Positions 36,716 through 46,228 of a stretch of 64,000 nt of DNA are shown here, piece after piece (within the stretch, counting starts at the first letter, position 1; each line of letters begins with the position of its first letter). The notes below the pieces were generated by a model that saw nothing but the letters and a program-made list of their open reading frames with translations, was not told the DNA's origin and did not search any database. The position numbers and the translations under genes were made by a program. Source of the stretch: Dyella lipolytica (GTDB taxonomy: Bacteria > Pseudomonadota > Gammaproteobacteria > Xanthomonadales > Rhodanobacteraceae); the NCBI RefSeq assembly GCF_030160075.1, contig NZ_BSNQ01000003.1, forward strand, positions 62,001-126,000. The letters run 5' to 3'.

Positions 36716-37996
36716 TCATCGGCGCGGCACCGAGATGGAAGCATTGGCCGTAGCGCAGTTGCACGTACAACTTCCGCTTACTCGCGCTACGGCCGCGCAT
36801 GCATCGATCATGGCTGGCCGCATTGCGACCAAGCCTAGCGCAGTTTTTGCATTCAAGCTGTCGCGGAGCTGTGCTGGTGTGATATCGGGCGAAAGCTGCC
36901 GAACCAGGGCAACCAATCCGCTGACTTCGGCCGCCGAGAACGACGAACCCGTGACGAAGTTCCACCGCGCGCCGGGCTGAGTCGTGGGGATGTCTTCGCC
37001 AGGCGCGCGCAGCGCGTCGCTGATAACCAATGACTGGGCGCGCTCATCAGCGACCGCCAATACGCCGGGATAGGATGCCGGGAAGCCGCCGTCGGTCGCT
37101 GCCTCATCGACCGCACCGACCACCGTGATGTCGCGTGACAACGCGATATCCAGGAGACGTTCGAGCAAGCGGTCATGCGGGCCGGCAAGACTCAGGTTGA
37201 ATATCTTTGCGCGACTATCCAAGGCGTACTGCAAGGCCTTCGCCAACGTGAAGCTGCTGCATGTTGCCGCAGCGTTGTCTGGCGATGATTGCCAACAGGC
37301 ACGCAGGGCGAGCAAGCGTGCATCGGGTGCAACGCCCGCAATGCCCACGCCGTTACCTTCACGGGCGACGATAATGCCCGCGACTTCCGTGCCGTGCATC
37401 TCGGCACGGTAAACACCATCGTCGACAAAGTTTCGCGTCTGCGTTACCTGACCTGTCAGATCCGGATTCGATGTGTCCACGCCACTGTCGAGCTCGGCGA
37501 TGGTGACGTTCCTGCCCGTGGTGGTTGCATGAAGTTCGGCCAGGTGCCATTGCGTGGCCGTTGGCTGCAGCCGATAAAGCGGGTCGCCTTTCCCCAGCAC
37601 GTGAAACAGCTGCATGGGTTCGACCGACTCCACCCGTGAATCCTGCGACAGCGTCTGAGTTATTTGCTGCGTCGACAATCCTGGAGCTGCACGCATGACA
37701 AAACAATCGAGCCCAAGCGCAGGCATCGGCCAGCCGCTGACGAGCTGCAAGCCGTATTCATGCGCCAGTTGCCGCGCAACGTGTTTTCGCGCCGTTTCAT
37801 CGGGCGTCGCCGCGTAGTTGCCGACGTAGCCATCCGCCGCACGCAAGTGAGGCGGCGCAACGCGCAACATGACCAGAACTTGCGATTGTTCCGCACCCGT
37901 TTCGTACCGGGCTACGGGCGCTGTCGATCTCACCGACGCGCAGCCGCTTAGGCCAAGCACGCACAGCACGATGACCGATGGCCAGGATCTGATCAT
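36716..37996 (-). CDS. S8 (subtilisin-like) serine peptidase, lipoprotein
   Basis: The 426-residue lipoprotein has a lipobox GLSGC (Cys19) and an I9-like prodomain (about 38-135). The peptidase domain has Asp170 (AELDSGVD), His201 (EMHGTEVAGI) and Ser352 (TGSSFSAAEVSG). The site of the canonical Ser is GSSFSA, not GTSMA. At the oxyanion position the usual AAGN is replaced by GAVDE, so Asp297 probably stands for Asn. A C-terminal Cys-rich stretch (SCTCNC) follows. The start overlaps the anti-sigma stop (ATGA), so synthesis is coupled. It probably acts in the periplasm or at the outer membrane. Confidence 0.9.
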   Translation of the reverse strand: MIRSWPSVIVLCVLGLSGCASVRSTAPVARYETGAEQSQVLVMLRVAPPHLRAADGYVGNYAATPDETARKHVARQLAHEYGLQLVSGWPMPALGLDCFVMRAAPGLSTQQITQTLSQDSRVESVEPMQLFHVLGKGDPLYRLQPTATQWHLAELHATTTGRNVTIAELDSGVDTSNPDLTGQVTQTRNFVDDGVYRAEMHGTEVAGIIVAREGNGVGIAGVAPDARLLALRACWQSSPDNAAATCSSFTLAKALQYALDSRAKIFNLSLAGPHDRLLERLLDIALSRDITVVGAVDEAATDGGFPASYPGVLAVADERAQSLVISDALRAPGEDIPTTQPGARWNFVTGSSFSAAEVSGLVALVRQLSPDITPAQLRDSLNAKTALGLVAMRPAMIDACAAVARVSGSCTCNCATANASISVPRR

Positions 37997-38631
37997 TCGC
38001 TCCCGCCCGCTTCCAGGTTTTCCACCATGGTGACTTCAGTGGAGCCATGCAGCATTTTTTGCGCGGCGCTCGCGCGTTCACCGGGTACCCTGAGCAGATA
38101 GGCGCCGGCTTCGGTCGGGCCGCCCACGATGCGTGCATCGCTGGCGCGCACCAGCTGACGCAATTGCGCTTCGCTGATGTGCGGGTCGAACACCACGACT
38201 AACAACGCGCCCCCACTGCTCGGCGCGCTCAGCGTGTGATAGACGGGTTGCCGATTCTGAAACAGTGCTACGCCAAGCACGAGGATCAGCGCCGCTTGCG
38301 CAGCAGCCAGCCACGCAAGTCGTCGGCCGTGACGCATCCACACGGAAGGAGAGGGCGACGGCAAGACAGTTTTGGCATTTTCCGCTTTCATTCGACGACG
38401 CAAACGATGCATCGTCGGCGCTACGTCGCCCGACGTCGCCTCATTGCCGATGTACTCATCCTGTAACGTGCGCAGCCATGATGCTTCGCGTTGGCATTGC
38501 GCGCATTCGGTCAGGTGTTGCTCCACCTGTATGCGCTCGTCTTCCGGCAGGGTTCCATTGACCCACCATGGCAAGAGGCGATCGGCTTCTGCGTGCACCG
38601 AACCTTCAAACTTGATGATCCGACCATTCAT
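37993..38631 (-). CDS. Anti-sigma factor, zinc-finger type, with I9-like periplasmic domain
   Basis: The 212-residue protein has a cytoplasmic zf-HC2 anti-sigma domain with the His-X3-Cys-X2-Cys motif (QHLTECAQCQ: His39, Cys43, Cys46), one membrane helix (about 104-124) and a periplasmic part (125-212). That part includes LLVVVFDPHISEAQLRQLV, ASDARIVGGP and GAYLLRVPGERASA. It resembles a subtilase propeptide/I9 inhibitor: a strand, a helix, then 'iv.gp....g.y.lrvp'. The ATG at 38631 has GGAGG five bases upstream and overlaps the sigma stop by four bases. The downstream gene is an S8 peptidase. Confidence 0.88.
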   Translation of the reverse strand: MNGRIIKFEGSVHAEADRLLPWWVNGTLPEDERIQVEQHLTECAQCQREASWLRTLQDEYIGNEATSGDVAPTMHRLRRRMKAENAKTVLPSPSPSVWMRHGRRLAWLAAAQAALILVLGVALFQNRQPVYHTLSAPSSGGALLVVVFDPHISEAQLRQLVRASDARIVGGPTEAGAYLLRVPGERASAAQKMLHGSTEVTMVENLEAGGSE

Positions 38632-39218
38632 ATGGCCTCCCGGCGCGACGCCAAGCACGCTTTAAGCTTGCGCCGCGCATAAAACATTCGCGTCTTTACG
38701 GTGTCGACCGGGCAACCCATGATCTGGGCGATTTCACGACAGCCGTAGCCAAAGTAGTAGGTAAGCTCCATCACCGCGCGCTGTTCGGCCGAGAGCGTGC
38801 CGAGCGCGTCGTCCAGATGCTTGCGCAATTCCTGCTGCTGCAATGCGTCGTCGGGGCCGACGGTGGTGGTGTCGATGTGCTCGCTGGAATCGACATCCGC
38901 CGGTTCACCGAATCGTTTGAGCGCTTTCAGTGATTGGCGATAAGCAATCGCCAGAATCCAGGTGGATACCTTCGCGGTGTGATTGAAGGTATACGCCTTG
39001 CGCCAGACCACCATCATGGTGTCGTCGATAATTTCCTCGACCAGCGCCGGTTGCTTCGTCATGCCGCGCACAAAGCGCTGCAGGCGCGGCTGGTAGATGC
39101 GATAGAGCTTGTCGAAGGCATCCATTTCTTCCGCAGCCACGCGGCTAAGCAGGGCAGCCTCTTCCTCAGACGAGGCACCATCGCCGCGCTTTGCCGTATC
39201 CGCCTGCCTGTCGTGCAT
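38628..39218 (-). CDS. ECF RNA polymerase sigma factor
   Basis: The 196-residue sigma-70 ECF factor has region 2 (about 30-100: FDKLYRIYQPRLQRFVRGM, EEIIDDTMMVVWRKAY, STWILAIAYRQSLKAL) and region 4 (about 130-190: LSAEQRAVMELTYYFGYGC, REIAQIMGCPVDTVKTRMFYARRKL). The ATG at 39218 has GGGAG upstream; in-frame codons further upstream have no better site. It is the first gene of the sigma, anti-sigma, S8 peptidase, TorF operon, all overlapping or nearly so. ECF genes linked to an anti-sigma and a protease usually answer envelope stress; autoregulation is likely but no promoter was found. Confidence 0.92.
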   Translation of the reverse strand: MHDRQADTAKRGDGASSEEEAALLSRVAAEEMDAFDKLYRIYQPRLQRFVRGMTKQPALVEEIIDDTMMVVWRKAYTFNHTAKVSTWILAIAYRQSLKALKRFGEPADVDSSEHIDTTTVGPDDALQQQELRKHLDDALGTLSAEQRAVMELTYYFGYGCREIAQIMGCPVDTVKTRMFYARRKLKACLASRREAI

Positions 39219-39282
39219 GGCCGCTCCCGGGGCTCCGTGCCCTTCGCGTATACGTCCATACCCTGCGCGGGCATTTTGGTTC

Positions 39283-39309
39283 ATTCGGGTGGCTTTGAGC
39301 CACCCGAAT
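39283..39309. terminator. Perfect hairpin between the LysR and sigma genes
   Basis: A perfect 12-base-pair stem with a three-base loop (attcgggtggct / agccacccgaat) lies between the LysR stop (39376) and the sigma start. There is no T-tract, so it could be a weak terminator of the LysR gene or a structure in the leader of the sigma operon. Confidence 0.45.
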
Positions 39310-39375
39310 CTACACAAAGCCCAAGGTTTGATCGCCCGATGGCATCAAAGCCCAGCCACACCGCACGTCAGCGCA

Positions 39376-40299
<924 letters not shown>

Positions 40300-40317
40300 T
40301 TATACCACTTAATCGCA

Positions 40318-40333
40318 TAGCGCCGCGGCGCTA
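40318..40333. promoter_or_regulatory. Perfect 16-base palindrome in the LysR/aldo-keto reductase gap
   Basis: TAGCGCCGCGGCGCTA is an uninterrupted palindrome 50 bases upstream of the aldo-keto reductase ATG and 49 bases upstream of the LysR ATG. Its near-central position between divergent genes makes it an operator candidate, though LysR boxes are usually AT-rich, so a different binding protein is possible. Confidence 0.45.
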
Positions 40334-40334
40334 A

Positions 40335-41378
<1,044 letters not shown>

Positions 41379-41457
41379 GCAGTAAAGATCAGCGTCGTTG
41401 TCGCGATTCAACAGATCCGGCAACACGCTTCGGAAAAACATTCAGGACAGCAAAGTC

Positions 41458-42204
41458 ATGACACAAGGTATCGAGAACAAAGTAGTTGTCATCACCGGCG
41501 CAAGCAGCGGCCTCGGCGAGGCGACAGCCCGAATGCTGGCATCGCAAGGCGCCAGCATTGTGCTCGGCGCACGGCGAGCCGATCGCATCCAGGCGCTGGC
41601 CGCCGAATTGTCCGCCAGCGGCGCCAAGGCATTGGCCGTCCAGACCGACGTCACCGATGTCGAGCAAGTCAAACGGCTGGTCGATGCCGCCGTGCAAACC
41701 TATGGACGTGTCGACGTCATCCTCAACAATGCCGGCCTGATGCCGCATTCGCCACTCGAGCGCGGCAAGGTTGAAGATTGGAACCGCACGATCGATGTGA
41801 ACATCAAGGGTGTTCTTTATGGCATCGCTGCCGCACTTCCATACATGAAAGAGCAGAAGAGCGGCCACATCATCAATGTCTCATCGGTGGCAGGCCACAA
41901 GGTGGGGCCGGCAAGTGCGGTGTACGCAGCCACCAAGACCGCAGTTCGCGTGATTTCCGAGGGACTACGCCAGGAGGTGAAGCCGTACAACATTCGCACC
42001 ACGGTTATTTCGCCTGGTGCAGTAGCGTCGGAACTAACCACCAGCGTCACTGAGCCTGACGTCGCCAAGGGTGTCGCAGCGTTCTATGAACGGTATGCGA
42101 TCCCTGCCGAATCCTTCGCGCGCATGGTGGTTTTCGCCATGAGCCAGCCGGAAGACGTCGATGTGAACGAGATACTGTTCCGTCCGACCAAGCAAGAACT
42201 CTGA
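41458..42204 (+). CDS. SDR-family oxidoreductase (classical)
   Basis: The 248-residue classical SDR has [15 protein letters not shown] (cofactor loop, residues about 14-28), NNAGLM, the catalytic Ser in ISS-like NVSSVAGHK, and Tyr-X3-Lys in VYAATK. The ATG at 41458 fits the family start ([14 protein letters not shown]). Many LysR-linked SDRs of this type act on quinones or carbonyls. It is followed by the carboxymuconolactone-decarboxylase gene after 35 bases. Confidence 0.92.
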   Translation: MTQGIENKVVVITGASSGLGEATARMLASQGASIVLGARRADRIQALAAELSASGAKALAVQTDVTDVEQVKRLVDAAVQTYGRVDVILNNAGLMPHSPLERGKVEDWNRTIDVNIKGVLYGIAAALPYMKEQKSGHIINVSSVAGHKVGPASAVYAATKTAVRVISEGLRQEVKPYNIRTTVISPGAVASELTTSVTEPDVAKGVAAFYERYAIPAESFARMVVFAMSQPEDVDVNEILFRPTKQEL

Positions 42205-42239
42205 CGATACGTCCTTCCATCCTGCACGGAGACTGCATC

Positions 42240-42566
42240 ATGGCTAACGAACCCACTGTCGCGCGCGGCGCGTTCGGCGACATCGCTCCGGCGCTGGCAA
42301 ATTACACCGACAAGATTCTGTTTGGGGATGTCTGGCAGCGACCGGAGCTTTCGCCGCGTGACCGAAGTTTGGTCACTGTGGCGAGTCTGGTCGCGCTTTA
42401 TCGCACCAACGAGCTACCTTTCCATCTGAAGAAGGCACTTGAGAATGGTGTCCGCCGAGAAGAACTCATCGAGCTGATGACTCATCTCGCGTTCTATTCG
42501 GGCTGGCCCACGGCCAGCTCTGCCGTATCGATTGCCCGGCGTGTCTTTGAAGAAGTACAAGCCTAG
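42240..42566 (+). CDS. Carboxymuconolactone decarboxylase/AhpD-like protein
   Basis: The 108-residue CMD-domain protein contains LFGDVWQRPELSPRDRSLVTVASLVALYR and LIELMTHLAFYSGWPTASSAV, which are the typical CMD blocks. Proteins of this type either decarboxylate carboxymuconolactone or act as alkylhydroperoxidase-like redox proteins. The AhpD CXXC pair is absent, so peroxidase activity is unlikely. A GGAG box precedes the ATG. It ends the aldo-keto reductase operon and is followed directly by a gene remnant. Confidence 0.88.
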   Translation: MANEPTVARGAFGDIAPALANYTDKILFGDVWQRPELSPRDRSLVTVASLVALYRTNELPFHLKKALENGVRREELIELMTHLAFYSGWPTASSAVSIARRVFEEVQA

Positions 42567-42579
42567 ACGGCGAACACTC

Positions 42580-42660
42580 GCGGATTACCATTGTTTGGGA
42601 CGCAGCGCGCTCAAAGTGTCGCCTCTGTGCCTGGGTGCGATGATGTCTGGTGGGAAGCAG
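42580..42660 (+). pseudogene. Remnant of an aldo/keto reductase 5' end
   Basis: Just after the CMD gene the plus strand encodes, in one frame, DYHCLGRSALKVSPLCLGAM. This closely matches the start of aldo/keto reductases ('Y..LGRSGLKVSPLCLGTM'). The similarity ends near 42655, where the sequence turns into the 3' end of the convergent beta-propeller gene. About 90 per cent of an original gene is missing, so this is a decayed or truncated copy at a rearrangement junction. Confidence 0.65.
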
Positions 42661-42683
42661 CTCGCCCGCGAGGGCCGCTTCGA

Positions 42684-43334
42684 TTACTTGCTCGCGGAGT
42701 CTCGCTTAGGGCGCCGGACGGCTCTTACCTTCCCGCTGGTGCCGCTACCGCAGAAGAACTGGTCGCGACCGTCGAACTCGAGTCCCGATACGAGGATTCC
42801 CGGCGGCATCTCGAGCGTCTCCAATACTTCTCCCGTTCGAGCATCGAGGTGCCTCAGCTCGCTCTGCTCGCCTTCCCAGGTAGCGTGCCAGAGTTCTCCT
42901 TCAACCCAAGTGACTCCGGTGACGAAGCGGTTGGATTCGATAGTGCGGAGAATCGTCCCTGTCTCGGGATCGATTTGATGGATCTTTCGTTCCCGATACT
43001 GCCCTACCCAAAGCGCACCTTCAGCCCATGCCAGACCCGAGTCACCGCCGCCGCCGGGCGCCGGGATCGTGGCGAGCACACGGCCGGTCTCCGGATCGAT
43101 CTTCTGGATGCGATCCTCGGCGATTTGAAACAGGTGCTGGCCGTCGAAGGCCGTTCCTGCGTGCGCGGCGACATCCATCGAGCGCAGCGTTTTACCGCTC
43201 GCTGGATCGAGCGCTTGCAGCTTGCTTCCGGCCGCAAACCAGACTCGCTGTCCGTCGTAGGTCACCCCACCCACGCGGTCGATACCCGGAAAGGGGCCAT
43301 ATTCGCGGACGACTTCGGCTTTTGTTCGTTTCAT
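42684..43334 (-). CDS. Cytosolic beta-propeller protein (glutaminyl cyclotransferase/YncE-like)
   Basis: The 216-residue protein has no signal peptide. It consists of repeats with W-F/V-A/G and D-P-x-T/S-G-x-x-x pattern: ALDPASGKTLRSM, KIDPETGRVLATI, QIDPETGTILRTI, HLDARTGEVLETL. This looks like a propeller of the glutamine-cyclotransferase or virginiamycin-lyase kind. The repeat count (about five) is less than a full seven-blade propeller. The gene starts nine bases after the HTH regulator stop and is presumably translated with it. The catalytic role is unknown. Confidence 0.72.
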   Translation of the reverse strand: MKRTKAEVVREYGPFPGIDRVGGVTYDGQRVWFAAGSKLQALDPASGKTLRSMDVAAHAGTAFDGQHLFQIAEDRIQKIDPETGRVLATIPAPGGGGDSGLAWAEGALWVGQYRERKIHQIDPETGTILRTIESNRFVTGVTWVEGELWHATWEGEQSELRHLDARTGEVLETLEMPPGILVSGLEFDGRDQFFCGSGTSGKVRAVRRPKRDSASK

Positions 43335-43343
43335 GCGTCCATC

Positions 43344-44564
43344 CTAGTCACTTGGCAATGGAGCGGGGAGTAACAAGGTCGTCGTGAATCCCAGCACGGG
43401 CGGAGTCATCCAACGGCGTGCCCGCCCGCGACCCAGCGACTGCACCTTGCCTGCGGCTGCAAGCGCATCGAGTGTCCGCTGCACGGTACGCTGACTGGCG
43501 CCAAGCGCAAGCGCCAAGGCCGAGCTCGACCACGATTCACCGTCAGCGAGGCAGGCGAATACGGCCGCGTTTTTCTCTTCGACGGGCTGCGCGAGCACGA
43601 CCACGTCGCGTGCGCGATGCGGCACCAACGCAAACCCTTGCTTCGTCGCGCTCACGTCGGCGAGCGTGCGAAGCAGCGTGCGAAGCCGCCCGATTTCGAC
43701 GCGTAATCGGGCGCGATGCGATTCGTCGGCGTGCTTCGCGCGGAATGCTCGCGCAACGAGTACATCCCTAGGTACCTCTCCGGGCCATGCTTCGCTCAAC
43801 GCGCGTGCGAGCGTGAACAGCACCGGGCGCGTCGTGAGAGGAACTACCGTGCGTGCTTCGCGCACGACATGACGGCACGCGTCGACGACAAGCGCTTTGG
43901 ACGCCAGTAACGCTTCAACTTCCTCAAGCTGGAGAAGGCGTTCCTCGCCGCGTACGATCAGGCGCGCCGCGGGCGTGTCTAGTATGAGAGATGCGCTTTC
44001 GACCTCCGCCGTCAGTGCAGGGATAGCGGCCTGATGCGCGGCGTACTCCGCCCGAACGAGTGCTGCGCGCGCCGTCTTCGCGCGGATACGTCGCATCGCG
44101 ATTCCCGCAACAACGAGCTCGTGCGAGGCTCTTAATGCAGGCGGGAAGGGCGTGGGGTCGAGTTCGGCGAGCGTGCGTTCGGCCTCGTCGAGGCGCCCGA
44201 TCAGGAGAAGGCGCCGAACCTGTAGATATCGCGCATGCGCGGCGTTCGCACGGTCGCCGTGCGCTTCGAGCGTCGCCTGCGCGGCGTCGAGTGCCTTCGC
44301 CGGCCAGCCGAGGTCGCGCGACACCAGTGCGATCTCGGCCTCGGCGACGACGCACCTTGCGCGAGCTACCGCTTCTTTCGGACCGAAGGCACGCGCCGCA
44401 CTTCGCACAAGCGCCTTCGCCCGAACGAAATCGCCGAGCTGCGCCATCGCGATGCCACGAAGCGCGAGCGCGGGCGCGTCGTCGCGCAAGGCGACCCGCT
44501 TCAATGCGCCGAGGGGGTCACCTGCCGCGAGTGCGCGTGCCGCGGCCGTGATCAGCGAGTCCAT
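43344..44564 (-). CDS. Multi-domain regulator: TPR-like region, winged helix, C-terminal HTH
   Basis: The 406-residue protein has an N-terminal region of helical repeats (about 1-200: ARALAAGDPLGALKRVAL, AKALVRSAARAFG). An OmpR/SARP-like winged helix follows (about 210-320), ending RLRTLLRTLADVSATKQGF and VPHRARDVVVL. A C-terminal HTH comes last (ASQRTVQRTLDALAAAGKV). It is very Ala/Arg-rich. I know of no defined family name. It heads a two-gene unit with the beta-propeller gene. The extreme GC content and Arg/Ala codon use, unlike the neighbours, suggest acquisition from another lineage. Confidence 0.7.
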   Translation of the reverse strand: MDSLITAAARALAAGDPLGALKRVALRDDAPALALRGIAMAQLGDFVRAKALVRSAARAFGPKEAVARARCVVAEAEIALVSRDLGWPAKALDAAQATLEAHGDRANAAHARYLQVRRLLLIGRLDEAERTLAELDPTPFPPALRASHELVVAGIAMRRIRAKTARAALVRAEYAAHQAAIPALTAEVESASLILDTPAARLIVRGEERLLQLEEVEALLASKALVVDACRHVVREARTVVPLTTRPVLFTLARALSEAWPGEVPRDVLVARAFRAKHADESHRARLRVEIGRLRTLLRTLADVSATKQGFALVPHRARDVVVLAQPVEEKNAAVFACLADGESWSSSALALALGASQRTVQRTLDALAAAGKVQSLGRGRARRWMTPPVLGFTTTLLLPAPLPSD

Positions 44565-44702
44565 TTAGGCGAGCTCATTTCAATCGCGCCACACTTGTCA
44601 CTCCCACCCTTCGATGGTCCGGTCGCAGTCTATCTCACGAACACCAACCAACGCGCCGGAGACAACCGGCACCGACCAGACGTGAATGTGAGGAGAAACG
44701 AC

Positions 44703-45356
44703 ATGGAAAAGATTGCTGTGTGGGGCTTTAGTTGGGTGCCGCCTTTTGCCCAAGGGCTTGTGCGCGATCTGCGCGTGCGTTGGGCGCTCGAAGAGGCGGG
44801 GCTTCCCTATGAAAGCCGGTGGGTCGGTATCGAGGAGCGAAACACCGAAGCCTATCGGCGCAAACATCCTTTTGGCATGGTGCCCGTTCTCGAATCCAGT
44901 GAAGGAACCTTGATCGAATCGGGCGCCATCGTCTATGCCATTGCCGAACAATGCGACAAGCTTATGCATCCCGGTCTGCGCATCGAAACGCTCACCTGGA
45001 TGTTCGGTGCGCTCAATACCGTCGAACCGCCGCTTTGGAATCTTTTCGTGCTGGATCAGCTGCATCAGGGCGAGGAATGGACAAAGCTGCGACGTGCTGG
45101 GGCGGTCGAAGAAGTGAAGCTTCGCTTGGCCGCGCTTTCCGAATGGCTCGACGATCGCGACTATCTGCTGGGTCGTTTCACGGCAGCCGACATTCTGATG
45201 ACAACCGCGCTGAGGTTCATCCGGCATACGGATCTGGTGGCCGAATTCCCATTGCTCGATGCCTACGTCAAGCGTTGCGAGGCTCGGCCTGCATTCCGAG
45301 CTGCCTTGCGCGACCAGATGACCGACTACGTGCGCAACGCGCCAGTCGCCGCCTGA
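44703..45356 (+). CDS. Glutathione S-transferase family protein
   Basis: The 217-residue GST has an N-terminal thioredoxin fold (RVRWALEEAGLPYESRWVG, FGMVPVLESSEGTLIESGAI) with the cis-Pro/SES glutathione site. An all-helix C-terminal domain follows (DYLLGRFTAADILMTTALRF with the N-capping box). No catalytic Ser or Cys is certain. The ATG at 44703 has GAGGAG upstream. It is followed after 20 bases by the DUF899 gene, which points to a shared stress-response operon. Substrate unknown. Confidence 0.9.
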   Translation: MEKIAVWGFSWVPPFAQGLVRDLRVRWALEEAGLPYESRWVGIEERNTEAYRRKHPFGMVPVLESSEGTLIESGAIVYAIAEQCDKLMHPGLRIETLTWMFGALNTVEPPLWNLFVLDQLHQGEEWTKLRRAGAVEEVKLRLAALSEWLDDRDYLLGRFTAADILMTTALRFIRHTDLVAEFPLLDAYVKRCEARPAFRAALRDQMTDYVRNAPVAA

Positions 45357-45376
45357 GTTTGAGAAGGAGAGAAGCG

Positions 45377-46177
45377 ATGACAAATCACAGAACCGGAACA
45401 CGCGAAGAATGGCTGGCAGCTCGGGTCAAGCTGCTTCAGGCCGAGAAAGAGTTTACGCGGCGCGGCGACGAGCTGGCGCTGCAGCGGCAGGAGTTGCCGT
45501 GGGTTCGGATCGACAAGACGTATCGATTCGACACCGACGACGGAAGCGCTTCGCTGGTAGACCTCTTCAAAGGGCGCTCGCAGCTGCTTGTTTATCACTT
45601 CATGTTCGGGCCTGACTACAAAGCGGGATGTCCGTCCTGTTCGTCGATCGCTGACAGTTTCAACGGCATCGTTGTCCACCTGGAAAACCACGATGTCGCA
45701 TTTTCAGCGGTGTCGCGAGCGCCGCTTGCAAAACTGAAAGCGTACAAACGGCGGATGGGATGGACGTTTCCATGGGTATCGTCGAGCGCTGGCGACTTCA
45801 ACTTCGACTTCAATGTCTCGTTCACGGAGGACGAGCAGCGCGAAGGACGCATCGAATACAACTACCGGCGTGGGGGCCACGCGATGGATGAAACATCGGT
45901 CCCGGAGCCCGTCGCCCCATCCGCAGCCACATGCGGAGCCGAGCCTGTCGTCCAGTTCGCAGCCGCATGCGAAACCGATGTCAATACTTACACGCGTGAG
46001 AAGCCTGGCATAAGTGCATTCACGCTCAAGGACGGCGTCGTGTACCACACCTATTCCGCCTATGCGCGCGGCCTGGACGGCGTCTGGGGCATGTACCAGT
46101 GGCTCGACCGCGCGCCTTTGGGGCGCAACGAGCCGGGCGTCTGGTGGCGTCGTCACGACGAGTACAACAAGAGCTGA
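45377..46177 (+). CDS. DUF899-family thioredoxin-like protein
   Basis: The 266-residue protein has the DUF899 layout: EEWLAARVKLLQAEKEFTRRGDEL, then RQELPWVRIDKTYRF, LFKGRSQLLVYHFMFGPDY and the CPSC-type AGCPSCSSIAD motif. The C-terminal half has YTREKPGISAFTLKDGVVYHTYS. This is a thioredoxin-fold relative. An insertion, with ETSVPEPVAPSAAT and several cysteines (positions about 195-215), separates the two conserved parts. The ATG at 45377 has AAGGAGA upstream. It is between GST and a DUF2182 gene. The specific activity is unknown. Confidence 0.85.
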   Translation: MTNHRTGTREEWLAARVKLLQAEKEFTRRGDELALQRQELPWVRIDKTYRFDTDDGSASLVDLFKGRSQLLVYHFMFGPDYKAGCPSCSSIADSFNGIVVHLENHDVAFSAVSRAPLAKLKAYKRRMGWTFPWVSSSAGDFNFDFNVSFTEDEQREGRIEYNYRRGGHAMDETSVPEPVAPSAATCGAEPVVQFAAACETDVNTYTREKPGISAFTLKDGVVYHTYSAYARGLDGVWGMYQWLDRAPLGRNEPGVWWRRHDEYNKS

Positions 46178-46228
46178 GCGCCGTCGTCGTTGTCGTAATG
46201 CAACCGAGGATCTGGAGATTTCACGCGC

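Noticed and set aside
42240-42566. AhpD alkylhydroperoxidase
   Set aside because: The CMD fold is clear, but the CXXC pair needed for peroxidase activity is missing.
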